Below are positions 47,627 through 57,106 of a stretch of DNA of 64,000 bases, one piece after another. Under the pieces are notes generated by a model that was given only the letters and a program-made list of their open reading frames with translations, searched no databases and was not told where the DNA came from. The position numbers were made by a program, and so were the translations under genes. Within the stretch, counting starts at the first letter, position 1. The number at the start of each line of letters is the position of its first letter. The DNA is from Maridesulfovibrio bastinii DSM 16055. GTDB lineage: Bacteria > Desulfobacterota > Desulfovibrionia > Desulfovibrionales > Desulfovibrionaceae. The stretch is from the NCBI RefSeq assembly GCF_000429985.1, contig NZ_KE387015.1:212148-276147 (forward strand), written 5' to 3'.

Positions 47627-48028
47627 ATGTTGTTATGCTTAGCCTGTTACAACGACCGGTTGGCCTCAGTATTCGATAACGCCACGGAATTTAAAATATT
47701 TCGTATTGAAGAAAACAATATTTGCCCCGCAGGTCACCTATCCCTTCCCTCAAAAGACCCAAAGGACAGGACATCCGCCATTTTGGCCTGCGGGGCGACT
47801 ACTCTTATATGCGGTGCTTTATGCGGCTGCACTCGAAACCTCATTGAAAGCACCGGAGTAAAAGTCGTTCCATGGATCAGGGGAACGGTCGAAGAAGTTC
47901 TCGCTGCTGTAAGCGACAACTGTCTGGATTCACTGGCTATGCCGGGTTGTTCCAAAGGGACCGGTCAGGGCCGATGCCGCAGACAGAGCGGAAACGGTTC
48001 AGGATTTCACGGACACGGTTTTGTGTGA
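47627..48028 (+). CDS. NifX-like small protein of the ORP operon
   Basis: 133 residues starting after AGGGGG. It has a NifX/NifB-like fold pattern with many cysteines (LLCLACYNDR, LICGALCGCTR, PGCSKGTGQGRCRR). It corresponds in position to the DVU2107-type gene of D. vulgaris. Likely involved with metal cofactor or ORP complex; the exact function is unknown. The ORP gene follows after 48 bases. Confidence 0.75.
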   Translation: MLLCLACYNDRLASVFDNATEFKIFRIEENNICPAGHLSLPSKDPKDRTSAILACGATTLICGALCGCTRNLIESTGVKVVPWIRGTVEEVLAAVSDNCLDSLAMPGCSKGTGQGRCRRQSGNGSGFHGHGFV

Positions 48029-48076
48029 GAAAAAAATTTAAATAGAACAACTCCAACAATACAGGGAGAAGTAAAA

Positions 48077-48436
48077 ATGAAAGTAGCAATAAGCTGTCAG
48101 GGTAATGAATTAAATAATCCTGTGGATCCGCGTTTCGGACGCGCACAGGGCTTCATTATTTATGACGATGAAACCGGTAAGTATGATTATGTTGACAACA
48201 AGCAGAATCTTAATGCTGCTCAGGGAGCAGGAATCCAGTCGGCACAGAATGTTGCAGCTACAGGAGCCAAGGCCGTAATTACAGGACATGTCGGCCCCAA
48301 AGCATATTCAGCCCTTTCAGTAGGCAAGATTGATGTCTACCTTTGTGAGGACGGAACTGTTGAACAGGCTCTTGAAAAACTCAAAACAGGGTCTCTTGAA
48401 AAAAGCAGCGAAGCTGACAGACCCAGCCACTGGTAA
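48077..48436 (+). CDS. Orange protein (ORP), NifX-like Mo/Cu cluster carrier
   Basis: 119 residues of the dinitrogenase iron-molybdenum cofactor-binding fold (DPRFGRAQGFIIYDD, ITGHVGPKAYSAL). ORP of Desulfovibrio binds a linear S2MoS2CuS2MoS2 cluster without covalent bonds and takes part in a cell-division-linked complex. AGGGAG precedes the ATG. It is second in the sigma-54-controlled operon. Confidence 0.87.
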   Translation: MKVAISCQGNELNNPVDPRFGRAQGFIIYDDETGKYDYVDNKQNLNAAQGAGIQSAQNVAATGAKAVITGHVGPKAYSALSVGKIDVYLCEDGTVEQALEKLKTGSLEKSSEADRPSHW

Positions 48437-48460
48437 AATAAATTGCCAAACCCTTGCATA

Positions 48461-48511
48461 GGAGCGGTGTAAAATCAGAATGGGACTGAATTTGCGCCGC
48501 TCCGGATTTTT
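48461..48511 (+). terminator. Terminator-like hairpin between orp and the Mrp-ORP gene
   Basis: GGAGCGG (48461-48467) and CCGCTCC (48497-48503) form a 7-bp stem with a large loop, followed by GGATTTTTC. TTGACA (48535-48540) with a possible TAACTT -10 box further on may re-start transcription. Confidence 0.55.
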
Positions 48512-48636
48512 CACTTAAATACTAAGTTGACACAACGCTTTATGCGCTTAACTTATAAAGTGCTGTACTTTAATTCTGAACATTTAATTCAGAAACAAAA
48601 ATACCATTCCCTTGCCGGGAATCAGGAGATTTCAAT

Positions 48637-49896
48637 ATGAGTGATCATGCTTGCGGAAACTGCTCCTCATCAGGATCAGGCTGCTCCTCTGAGGGCGGCT
48701 GTTCAGGATGCGGAGACGAAAAACTCAACAAAACACTTTCAAGAATCAAACATAAGATCGTCGTTCTTTCCGGTAAAGGCGGCGTAGGAAAAAGCACCGT
48801 GGCCACAAACATCGCGGTAGCTCTTTCTCTGGCAGGAAAACAGGTCGGACTGCTTGACGTTGATGTCCACGGCCCGAGTGTTCCCAGACTGCTGAGCCTT
48901 GAAAACGAAAAGCCGCATATCGGCCATGAAGTTATCGAACCTATTTCATACAGCAAGAACCTCTGGGTTATGTCCCTCGGTTTCATGCTGCCTAGCAAAG
49001 ATGATCCGGTAATCTGGCGTGGACCTGTTAAAATCGGCCTGATTAAACAGTTCGTACAGGATGTTGCCTGGAACGATCTTGATTTTCTGGTTGTAGACTG
49101 CCCTCCGGGAACAGGTGATGAACCCCTTTCCGTATTGCAGACACTCGGTACTGACGCTTACACCGTTATCGTCACCACCCCTCAGGGTATTGCTGTTGAC
49201 GATGTTCGCCGCTCCGTAAACTTCTGCAAACAGCTCGGCAACCCGATACTCGGTATTGTTGAAAACATGAGCGGTTTTGTTTGCCCTGACTGCGGAAAAT
49301 TCCACAAAATTTTCAACTCAGGCGGTGGTGAAGAGCTGGCTAAAGAAACCGGAGTAAACTTCCTCGGAAGCATTCCGCTTGACCCCGAAGTAGGCCGCTC
49401 AGGTGATGAAGGTTACCCCATTATTCGTGTCGACCATGAAGGTCCCACTGTTAATGCCATGAACAGCATCATCAAACCCATCTTGAAAATTTCTGATTCT
49501 CTTCAGGAATCCAACGAGATGCCTAAAGTTAAAGACCTGAAAGCTGATAACGGAATGATCCGTATCGCAATTCCTACTGCTGAAGGAAAACTCTGCCAGC
49601 ATTTCGGACATTGCCAGCAGTTCGCTCTTCTGGATGTTGATACTACAATCAACTCAATTGCTGCCACAACCATGGAAACTCCTCCACCCCATGAGCCGGG
49701 TCTGCTTCCCAAGTGGATAGCTGAAAGAAATGTAGCTCTGGTTATCGCTGGCGGAATGGGTGCCAGAGCACAGTCACTGTTTACTGATGCCGGCGTTAAA
49801 GTAATTGTAGGAGCTCAGGCTGATCTTCCGGAAAATGTTGTCGCACAATACTTGTCCGGAGACCTTACAACAGGCGTAAACACCTGTGACCACTAA
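48637..49896 (+). CDS. Mrp/NBP35-type ATPase fused to an ORP domain (MrpORP)
   Basis: 419 residues. Five Cys in the first 25 residues form a Gly/Ser/Cys-rich tail. A P-loop ATPase follows (GKGGVGKST, 46-54; DCPPGTGD; CPDCGK) as in Mrp/NBP35 iron-sulfur carriers. From about residue 308 a second NifX/ORP-like domain (MIRIAIPTAEGKLCQHFGHC) is fused. Such MrpORP fusions are known in Desulfovibrio. It probably loads or matures a metal cluster and works with ORP. A strong terminator ends the cluster. Confidence 0.9.
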   Translation: MSDHACGNCSSSGSGCSSEGGCSGCGDEKLNKTLSRIKHKIVVLSGKGGVGKSTVATNIAVALSLAGKQVGLLDVDVHGPSVPRLLSLENEKPHIGHEVIEPISYSKNLWVMSLGFMLPSKDDPVIWRGPVKIGLIKQFVQDVAWNDLDFLVVDCPPGTGDEPLSVLQTLGTDAYTVIVTTPQGIAVDDVRRSVNFCKQLGNPILGIVENMSGFVCPDCGKFHKIFNSGGGEELAKETGVNFLGSIPLDPEVGRSGDEGYPIIRVDHEGPTVNAMNSIIKPILKISDSLQESNEMPKVKDLKADNGMIRIAIPTAEGKLCQHFGHCQQFALLDVDTTINSIAATTMETPPPHEPGLLPKWIAERNVALVIAGGMGARAQSLFTDAGVKVIVGAQADLPENVVAQYLSGDLTTGVNTCDH

Positions 49897-49983
49897 GCTT
49901 TAAACATCTGAAAAATCAGTTCTCTGACTTTTTCAGACAGTTTATATCTCGATAACTGACATCTTGCATTTGGTTTAGTTTAG

Positions 49984-50024
49984 AAAGGCCCGAATCTTCT
50001 CCTGGATTCGGGCCTTTCACTTTT
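49984..50024 (+). terminator. Terminator of the ORP operon
   Basis: AAAGGCCCGAATC and GATTCGGGCCTTT form a perfect 13-bp stem around an 8-base loop, followed by CACTTTT. Confidence 0.9.
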
Positions 50025-50099
50025 AACAACTTTTCAAAACTTTAATTTTCCGCTCTTACAGTGTAATCATCATATAACAGAATATGATGAGGACACCCG

Positions 50100-50918
50100 A
50101 TGACACTTATTTCAATTGTTATCCCCAACTATAATTACGCGCACTTTCTGGAAAGACTGTTTGATTCGCTAGTCACTCAGAATTTTCCACTTGAACAGGC
50201 AGAAATTATTTTTGTTGATGACGGCAGCACTGATAATTCAATTGAAAAAGCCCACCGCTGGACTGGTCTCCTGAATTGTTCAGACTTCAGAATAATCTCT
50301 GCGGACCATTGCGGGAAACCGGGAATTGTCCGCAACCGTGGACTGCTTGAGTCCCGGGGGAAATACCTGCTGACGCTTGACCCGGATGATTATCTTGAAC
50401 CTGAATATATATCGAGCTGTATTGAGGTGTTAGAGAAAGAGAATTCAACAGGTCTTGTATATACAAACTATTACAAACAGAGTTCTGCCGGACGAAAAGA
50501 GCTTCTTCTGCCTGATTTTTCAGCAGCTGACATGAGAAGCCAGAATCTTCTGCCGCCTACAGCCATATACAGACGAAAATATTTCGACATGGGCGCACGC
50601 TACAGAGATAACACTTTATACGAAGACTGGGATTACTGGATTCAACTCCTGATGCTCGGAGCAAAATTTCATCATATTCGCAAACCGCTCTACAACTATC
50701 TGGTACATGAAAACAGCTTCTCCGCAGCAGCAGTTAAAGATGACGGTCCTTCTAAGGCTAAGATTGTTTTAAACAATCCAGATTTTTTCAATAATACAGT
50801 CCGTACATGGGCAGCAGACCATCTGCGAAATAGAAACTATGCGCCATCTTTCCAGCGGGGTATAATACCACGCCCGCAAGACATAACCAGACTTTTGATG
50901 ACTATTGAAAAAATGTGA
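50100..50918 (+). CDS. Family 2 glycosyltransferase
   Basis: 272 residues. The GT-A start is ISIVIPNYNYAHFLERLFDS, with VDDGSTDNS (nucleotide binding) and the metal-binding LTLDPDDYLEP. A single-domain cytoplasmic enzyme that adds a sugar from a nucleotide donor; acceptor unknown. GAGGA lies before the ATG. It is alone, not in a polysaccharide operon. Confidence 0.88.
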   Translation: MTLISIVIPNYNYAHFLERLFDSLVTQNFPLEQAEIIFVDDGSTDNSIEKAHRWTGLLNCSDFRIISADHCGKPGIVRNRGLLESRGKYLLTLDPDDYLEPEYISSCIEVLEKENSTGLVYTNYYKQSSAGRKELLLPDFSAADMRSQNLLPPTAIYRRKYFDMGARYRDNTLYEDWDYWIQLLMLGAKFHHIRKPLYNYLVHENSFSAAAVKDDGPSKAKIVLNNPDFFNNTVRTWAADHLRNRNYAPSFQRGIIPRPQDITRLLMTIEKM

Positions 50919-50945
50919 CTGTAGCCAGCCGTTAATTTCTTTGAA

Positions 50946-52094
50946 CTAACGGGAAGGTATAAATCTGCTTTCAATGCTTCCGTCAGGCATAATTTCCGAA
51001 ATTAAAACATCTTTATTAGGATCTCCATGATCATTGTAACTGAATTTTCCGGTTACACCACTATAAACAGGCATTTCAGAAAGAGCCTTCCTTATCGCTT
51101 TACCCTTGGTTGAACCGCAGTATTCTACAGCGGCACAGAGACTCATCATGGCATCGTATGACAAAGCTTCCAGCTCAGTTGGCTCGCAGCTGTTCTTAGC
51201 ATAAAAGGCCTTTTCAAACTCTACAGATTTTTTGATCTTAAGCCCCGGACGCCAATGGTCCGTGAAATAACTTCCCATAAAGACCGGATTGCGGACCAGA
51301 TCAACAGGGTCCCATGAATCACTACCCAGAAAAACACCTTTATATCCTGACATTCTGGCCTGAGCAGCCTGAATCTGCACTTCCTTTGTATTGGAAGGCA
51401 TAAATAGAATTCCGGCACCTGATTCTATTATTTTTTTCATTTGCGAAGCAAACTCACGGTCGGCAGAATTATATGAAAGTTGCGCGGTGATTATGCCCCC
51501 TGATTTCCTATATTCGCTGCAAAAAAAGTTGGCCATCTCTGAACTGTAATCGCTGTTTTTTGCATACAGAACAGCCACAGGTTGTTTGCCCAAAACTGTA
51601 GCCGCAAACTGGGACAGTACTTTGCTCTGTATTCTGCTGGTATATGAGACCCTGAAGGCATATTTGAGCGGAGTAAGCTTTGATGTTCCTGCCGAGGGAG
51701 AAATTAAAGGAATTTTTTTACTATTACAGATTGAAGCCGCAAATATGGCCGCGGAACTGCCTACAGGACCAATGACTGCATGAACTTTGTCAGAATCAAT
51801 AAGCTCTTTTACGGCCTTTGTTGTTATTGCCTTGTTATTGCCACTGTCAGCATGGAAAATTTTTATTTTAACCTGCCTTTTACCGATCTTTATTCCACCG
51901 CGGGAATTAATTTCATCAGCGGCAAGAGTTGCTCCACGCGAAACATACAGACCATGCCGGAACAGTTCTCCGCTGCTGATAGCAAGGAGTCCTACCCTGA
52001 ATTCTTTTTTGTCACTGCTTTTTGAACATCCTGAGGCAAACAATAAACAGAAAACTATAAAAGGTAATATTGTTCCAATATGTATTTTTTTCAA
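50946..52094 (-). CDS. ABC-transporter-type amino acid binding lipoprotein
   Basis: 382 residues. The signal peptide ends in the lipobox FASGC (Cys23). The rest is a type I periplasmic binding protein of the branched-chain amino acid (LivJ-like) group: RVGLLAISSGE, AADEINSRGGI, VIGPVGSSAA, PLISPSAGT. No permease or ATPase genes adjoin it, so it may serve a transporter elsewhere or a receptor. Ligand unknown. Confidence 0.85.
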   Translation of the reverse strand: MKKIHIGTILPFIVFCLLFASGCSKSSDKKEFRVGLLAISSGELFRHGLYVSRGATLAADEINSRGGIKIGKRQVKIKIFHADSGNNKAITTKAVKELIDSDKVHAVIGPVGSSAAIFAASICNSKKIPLISPSAGTSKLTPLKYAFRVSYTSRIQSKVLSQFAATVLGKQPVAVLYAKNSDYSSEMANFFCSEYRKSGGIITAQLSYNSADREFASQMKKIIESGAGILFMPSNTKEVQIQAAQARMSGYKGVFLGSDSWDPVDLVRNPVFMGSYFTDHWRPGLKIKKSVEFEKAFYAKNSCEPTELEALSYDAMMSLCAAVEYCGSTKGKAIRKALSEMPVYSGVTGKFSYNDHGDPNKDVLISEIMPDGSIESRFIPSR

Positions 52095-52114
52095 TTGAAC
52101 CTCTGTAAAATAGA

Positions 52115-52142
52115 AAAAGGCAGTTTAATTAAACTGCCTTTT
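52115..52142. terminator. Perfect 28-bp palindromic terminator
   Basis: Two 14-bp arms (AAAAGGCAGTTTAA and its complement) make a perfect palindrome with T-runs on both sides. It lies downstream of the small minus-strand gene at 52239 and upstream of the lipoprotein gene, so it most likely ends the former transcript. Confidence 0.85.
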
Positions 52143-52238
52143 AATAATAAATACATACCACTGTCAAAACCCATTATAACTAAAATTAAATCATCAGATT
52201 ACAGTATAATAAGGTCCTGACAGGATTAGAAAATGTGC

Positions 52239-52424
52239 TTAAAAAGCCATACATTCATACAGCTCGTCACTGACTTCAATTCTAACTACACCATCTTCAA
52301 TATAGACTCTGATATTTCTTTCAGGGATAAGAGCCATATCTTCAGCTACATTTTCCCACTTTTCTCTAAGTTCTCTAGGATCAACATCTTTAATAGGATG
52401 GCTTTCAGCAACTCTCCAGGCCAT
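52239..52424 (-). CDS. Small protein of unknown function
   Basis: 61 residues. AAGGAG sits 8 bases before its ATG on the minus strand, and a terminator follows, which supports a real gene. The sequence is acidic and mixed (VDPRELREKWENVAEDM, then IRVYIEDGVVRIEV). No motif recognised. Confidence 0.65.
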   Translation of the reverse strand: MAWRVAESHPIKDVDPRELREKWENVAEDMALIPERNIRVYIEDGVVRIEVSDELYECMAF

Positions 52425-52647
52425 AAGACAGCTCCTTTCTTTCCCGCATACAATGCGAAAATTTAAATTTGTTCATTCAACCTGTTTTAAAAACAAAATT
52501 TAATTCGGGAATACTTCCCGTCATAATAACTTTATATGTCTGGTATGAAAAACCAGCAATTCAAACCGGGACTGACTCCGGAGATAGCGTTTCCTAACGG
52601 CGGGGTCAATCCAAAGCCCTGATCAATGACCGCAACAGAGTATAAAA

Positions 52648-54615
52648 CTACTTGCGCTTGAACATCTTCTCCATATCAAGAGCACTGAAACTTATAAATA
52701 CCGGTCTCCCGTGAGGGCAGTATTCTTTTTCCGGGCAGCTAACCCACGTTTCCAGCAGTGCCAGAGCTTCATCCCGGGCTAGAGGTTGCCCGGCCTTGAT
52801 TGCCGACTTGCAGGAGAGCATTATCCATAGATCTTTAAGTGTTCTGGCTTCACCACCAAGAGCAGAGCGCAGATATTCTTTGGCTTCACCGGGTTCAAGT
52901 GTCGGCGGAACTCCTTTCATCGAGACGGTACTGCCGGAGGTTTCCAGCCTGAAACCGGCTGAAAGCAATTCTTCCCACATTTCCTGCAATCGTTCTGCTT
53001 CCGAGGGATGAAGAACTATTTCAAGCGGCATTGCTAGAGGCCGGTAATTGCCGGAAGTTCTCTGGTGAAGCATATTGGCATACAAAACCCTTTCGTGTGC
53101 GGCATGCTGATCAAGAAGGCCCAACGCTCCGTTGGCAAGCCTGAGGACAAGATAGGTATCCGCAACCTGTCCCAGATAATCCATGCCTGTTCCGGGGACT
53201 CTGTCCACCCGTTCAACGGATTCAGCCTGACTGGTTGTAGCTGATACCCCCCGGGGGTCTTCCGTCTTATTAACTACATCCTCTTCACAATCATTGCTTG
53301 CGCCATTTCCGTAGCCAGGGAGATTACCATTCCCATAAGTGGAAACATTCTGATGCAGGGAAAAATCTTTTTCCTCAGGCGGAGCTATAGCGGAATTACG
53401 ACTACCACCGGTGAAACTGTCCGCACTTTTACTGAAATCAGTATCCCTGAACTCTCTGTATGTAGAAAATTTATCTCCCGGAGTTATTGGCAGTTCCTGC
53501 TGTTCGTCTTTTCTGTTTTCTACGGGCTTCCTTTCTAAATTCAAATCAGTTTTGCTCTCTAAACCGATACCCGGAATATTTTTTTCGGACTCACCCTGAG
53601 GGTCAAAAACACCCATTTCGTATCGACTGAGAGCCTGAACAATTGAACCGCGTATGGCACTGAAAACATCTTTTTCATCCCTGAAGCGCACTTCCATTTT
53701 TGCAGGGTGTACGTTTACATCTACGAGTTCAGGTGGAACTGTCAGAAAAATAACGGCGATAGGATATTCACGGGATATAAGTCTCCCTTTATACGCTGCC
53801 CTGACCGCGCTTATCATAAGTTTATCCTGAACAGGCCTTCCGTTCACATACATTAAGATACGATCAGAACGGGACTGAGTTACGGAAGGAATCCCGGCCA
53901 GTCCTGAAACTTTAATTCCCGCAGAGTCATAACCTACTTCAAGCAGACTCTCGCACTGTTTGGCTGACCAGAAGCCGGAAAGTCGGTCTGTAAGCGACTG
54001 GTCAGGGGGCAGACGAAACAGCTCACGTCCGTTTGAAACCAGACTGAAACCGATTCCCGGATTAGCAAGACTTATTCTAAAAAGTATCTGATTGCAGCGA
54101 CGGGCCTCAGTTGCTTCAGTTTTCAAAAATTTAAGTCTGGCAGGGATATTATAGAACAGATCCCGGACTTCAACAGAAGTTCCTGCCGACAGCACCGCTG
54201 GGCCTTCATCAATAATTTCGGAGCCTTCAACATGAAGCGACCAAGCCTCGCTTTCAGCTGCAAACTTTGATGAAATTATAAACCTTGAAACTGAGGCAAT
54301 GCTTGGCAGAGCTTCCCCACGAAATCCGAAACTCGATATTGAATTTAAATCAGAAACACTGCTTATCTTGCTTGTTGCATGTCTGGTAACAGCCAGAGTC
54401 AATTCATCTTTAGGTATACCGGAGCCATCATCACGGACACTTATCAGCCCCTGACCTCCGCGCTCTATATTTACATCAATACGCTTGCTTCCGGCATCAA
54501 CAGCGTTCTCAACAAGCTCTTTGACAACGCTGGAAGGCCTTTCAACAACTTCTCCGGCTGCTATCTGATTACGCAGTGCAGCAGGAAGCACATTTATTTT
54601 ATTTCTTGCAGTCAC
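52648..54615 (-). CDS. mutL: DNA mismatch repair protein MutL
   Basis: 655 residues starting with GTG after AGGA. The N-terminal GHKL ATPase has ENAVDAGS, DDGSGI and GFRGEALPSI. A long variable linker (about 330-480) leads to the C-terminal dimer domain. There the endonuclease motif is DQHAAHERVLYA (from Asp502); the last Glu of the canonical DQHAX2EX4E is Ala513 here. SCKSAIKAGQPL and CPHGRPV are present. Whether the nuclease is active is thus uncertain. It lies downstream of lptD on the same strand. Confidence 0.95.
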   Translation of the reverse strand: MTARNKINVLPAALRNQIAAGEVVERPSSVVKELVENAVDAGSKRIDVNIERGGQGLISVRDDGSGIPKDELTLAVTRHATSKISSVSDLNSISSFGFRGEALPSIASVSRFIISSKFAAESEAWSLHVEGSEIIDEGPAVLSAGTSVEVRDLFYNIPARLKFLKTEATEARRCNQILFRISLANPGIGFSLVSNGRELFRLPPDQSLTDRLSGFWSAKQCESLLEVGYDSAGIKVSGLAGIPSVTQSRSDRILMYVNGRPVQDKLMISAVRAAYKGRLISREYPIAVIFLTVPPELVDVNVHPAKMEVRFRDEKDVFSAIRGSIVQALSRYEMGVFDPQGESEKNIPGIGLESKTDLNLERKPVENRKDEQQELPITPGDKFSTYREFRDTDFSKSADSFTGGSRNSAIAPPEEKDFSLHQNVSTYGNGNLPGYGNGASNDCEEDVVNKTEDPRGVSATTSQAESVERVDRVPGTGMDYLGQVADTYLVLRLANGALGLLDQHAAHERVLYANMLHQRTSGNYRPLAMPLEIVLHPSEAERLQEMWEELLSAGFRLETSGSTVSMKGVPPTLEPGEAKEYLRSALGGEARTLKDLWIMLSCKSAIKAGQPLARDEALALLETWVSCPEKEYCPHGRPVFISFSALDMEKMFKRK

Positions 54616-54654
54616 AATAATCCTGTTTGTTTTTAGCTTTAGCCTGAAGTCTAC

Positions 54655-54697
54655 AAAAAGGAACGCTCCCCGTCCATTATCTGATACGAGGAGCGTG
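54655..54697 (-). terminator. Terminator after lptD
   Basis: On the minus strand ACGCTCC pairs with GGAGCGT and is followed by TCCTTTTTG. It separates lptD from mutL. Confidence 0.8.
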
Positions 54698-54729
54698 TAA
54701 TTTCTTTATGACAGTATGAAGAGTGGCTA

Positions 54730-57078
54730 CTAATCCAGATAGTTATCCATAGGGAATAAATTGAAATTCACACTGTAGCGTTCATCAACTGTTGTCTTGG
54801 AAGCCACAAACTCAAGTGAGAAACACTGATGATTCCATCCGAGAGTTGCGGTTTTCTCAAGATCACGACCAGCATTGAGATCGGAACGGAATTCACCACC
54901 CAGAACAAACCCGTATGGCAGTCTGGCCTTGGCACCGTACCTGACAACCTGCATACTGTCGTCACTCTGGCGTTTATATTCATCAATCGCCCGCAGGTAA
55001 TCATACCCGAACAAGAGGTAGCCGTAATTATCATCAAATACTTTTAAAACATTCTCGTTTTCAGTGACATCAAGCAGATATGGAGAGAACCATGTTCTTG
55101 ATCTCAAAGAGACCCAATTCAGAGGCGTAACCAGAACTTCACCCATTGTATCTGAGAAAGGACGTGATTCGTATTCATCAAGTTCAACAGTTCTGCGGGC
55201 CTCGTCTATATCGTAGCCCTGCTCCACCCTGAATCTTAAAAATTCAAGATAAGAATTACTCAGGACAGGAAGACCGTTACGTCCCCTGACAACGGTTGCG
55301 GCCTTACGGTCAAACACGTTTGTCAGTGAGAATGTGATATCATTTTGTGAGGAGATACGGTCACGGGCATCAAAATACGGAAGTTTTTCCTGATCAGGGT
55401 CATCCTGAACCCAATTGTACTCCAATCTGGGAATAAAGCTGTGTTTAACGCTGACCCAGTTACTTTCTCCAATGGAACTATTGGAAACCGCTGGAGCGTC
55501 ACTTACATTGAAAACCCTGTAATATTCTGAGAATGCACTGATTCCGGCTTCTCCAAGAAGGCGTCCCTGCATAGAATCCCTGCTGACTTCAGAGCTGGCA
55601 TTCTGGAAAGAGCCTATCATATAAGAAGTCGCCCTGACTCCGGCTCTAGGCATAATCGTCACATATCCAAGTTTTACAGGCATGCTGACTGAAGGATTCA
55701 TGTCAATCCTTCCACCACTCATGCCGTATTCACGCCAGAAATAGTCACCACGAATGGACCCTTCCCACTCAAGGGGAGTCCCCGGAATATAATCTTTAAA
55801 TGCATAAGCATCTATCTGTGGGAGATGCTGCAGCGTGGGATCTTTTGAAGAAGGATTGTTCCCATTTCTGTATACAAGGCTGTCAGTGTACTCAATTCTG
55901 GCTGAAAGAGCATATTTATCCCAGCTTCTGGAAACAAGAGCAGTACTTGTACGGTTCTGTGCATCAGCGGCCTGAATATCGCGTCCGAATTCGCTTACAA
56001 ACTGATCACGAGTTTTTTCATAACCATTTGCCCCGCTTCGGAATTCACGCAGATAATCCTGATCAGAGACAACATCAATATCAAGAAAAGTCTGCCAGTC
56101 CGGATTTCCAAGGTAGCCGTTGTATTTTGATCTTACCCACCAGCGATTATGATTTGAACGGATCAGCCCATCAGATGAAAACGGATTGTCACCATCTGAT
56201 TCATTATCAAAGCTTTTATCATCATAAATCCAGTCGGCATGCCATTCACCCTTGGAATTTACATCCTGAGTGTGACGAAATTCAATGCCCGGTCTAAAAC
56301 CTCTTTTGCCGTAATATTCAGCATAAAAAGTGGCATCCATCTCGTCATTTATTGCCCAGTAAAGAGGAACGCTGGCTTTTGCGCCGAGTTTATCAGAGGA
56401 GCCTACTTCAGGAGTAAGCATACCGGACTGTCTTTTACGTTTTACCGGCAGGTTGATATAAGGCGAATATAAAACCGGTACGCCTTTAACCTTAAAAGTA
56501 GAATGCCAGAGATTGGCCCAGCCGTTCAGAGTGATATCACCTTCACCTGATTCAAATGACCATAGAGGGTTTTCCCCATCACAGGCTGTTACTTTGGCAT
56601 CTTTAAAAGTATATGTTGCACCGTTGTGCTTTTCTATAAATTCGCTTTCAAAATAAACATGGGGAGAGGCTACAAAAACCCGTCCTTTCTTCAACCATCC
56701 GACCATATTTTTAAGGTCAAATTCAGCTTCTTCGGCCTGATAGAAATCACCATTCCAATGAGCCTGAACATTTCCTTTCAAATACACCCATTTTGTGGCC
56801 TGATAGAATCTTGCAAAGTCAGCCTTCAGATAGTTTTTACCACTGCGGAAGGTGACATTTCCATAGGCCTGAACATATTCACTGTCATGCTCTGCAACAA
56901 CCCTATCTGCCGAGAACTTCCACGGTTCGCCCTTGGATGCTTTCGCCGCCTCACCTTTTCCGGCAGGACCTTTCACTGCGGATGAGGCCTTAGCAGTATT
57001 TTGCAGATCATCCGCAAGAGCACTGGAAGCCACCAGCAGCATGGACAGTATAAAAATTATGGCCAGCTTGATTTTCAA
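54730..57078 (-). CDS. lptD: LPS-assembly outer membrane protein LptD
   Basis: 782 residues. A signal peptide ends near SSALADD. Residues 50-190 form the periplasmic OstA/LptA-like jellyroll (VVAEHDSEYVQAYGNVTFRSG), and the rest a beta-barrel with repeated aromatic strands. With LptE (27179) it places lipopolysaccharide in the outer leaflet. Four Cys at conserved disulfide positions are not evident: only a few Cys are present, so the disulfide pattern of E. coli LptD is probably absent. It is co-oriented with hldD upstream. Confidence 0.9.
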   Translation of the reverse strand: MKIKLAIIFILSMLLVASSALADDLQNTAKASSAVKGPAGKGEAAKASKGEPWKFSADRVVAEHDSEYVQAYGNVTFRSGKNYLKADFARFYQATKWVYLKGNVQAHWNGDFYQAEEAEFDLKNMVGWLKKGRVFVASPHVYFESEFIEKHNGATYTFKDAKVTACDGENPLWSFESGEGDITLNGWANLWHSTFKVKGVPVLYSPYINLPVKRKRQSGMLTPEVGSSDKLGAKASVPLYWAINDEMDATFYAEYYGKRGFRPGIEFRHTQDVNSKGEWHADWIYDDKSFDNESDGDNPFSSDGLIRSNHNRWWVRSKYNGYLGNPDWQTFLDIDVVSDQDYLREFRSGANGYEKTRDQFVSEFGRDIQAADAQNRTSTALVSRSWDKYALSARIEYTDSLVYRNGNNPSSKDPTLQHLPQIDAYAFKDYIPGTPLEWEGSIRGDYFWREYGMSGGRIDMNPSVSMPVKLGYVTIMPRAGVRATSYMIGSFQNASSEVSRDSMQGRLLGEAGISAFSEYYRVFNVSDAPAVSNSSIGESNWVSVKHSFIPRLEYNWVQDDPDQEKLPYFDARDRISSQNDITFSLTNVFDRKAATVVRGRNGLPVLSNSYLEFLRFRVEQGYDIDEARRTVELDEYESRPFSDTMGEVLVTPLNWVSLRSRTWFSPYLLDVTENENVLKVFDDNYGYLLFGYDYLRAIDEYKRQSDDSMQVVRYGAKARLPYGFVLGGEFRSDLNAGRDLEKTATLGWNHQCFSLEFVASKTTVDERYSVNFNLFPMDNYLD

Positions 57079-57106
57079 TTTATTTCCTTAAGCAGACATT
57101 CAGGGT

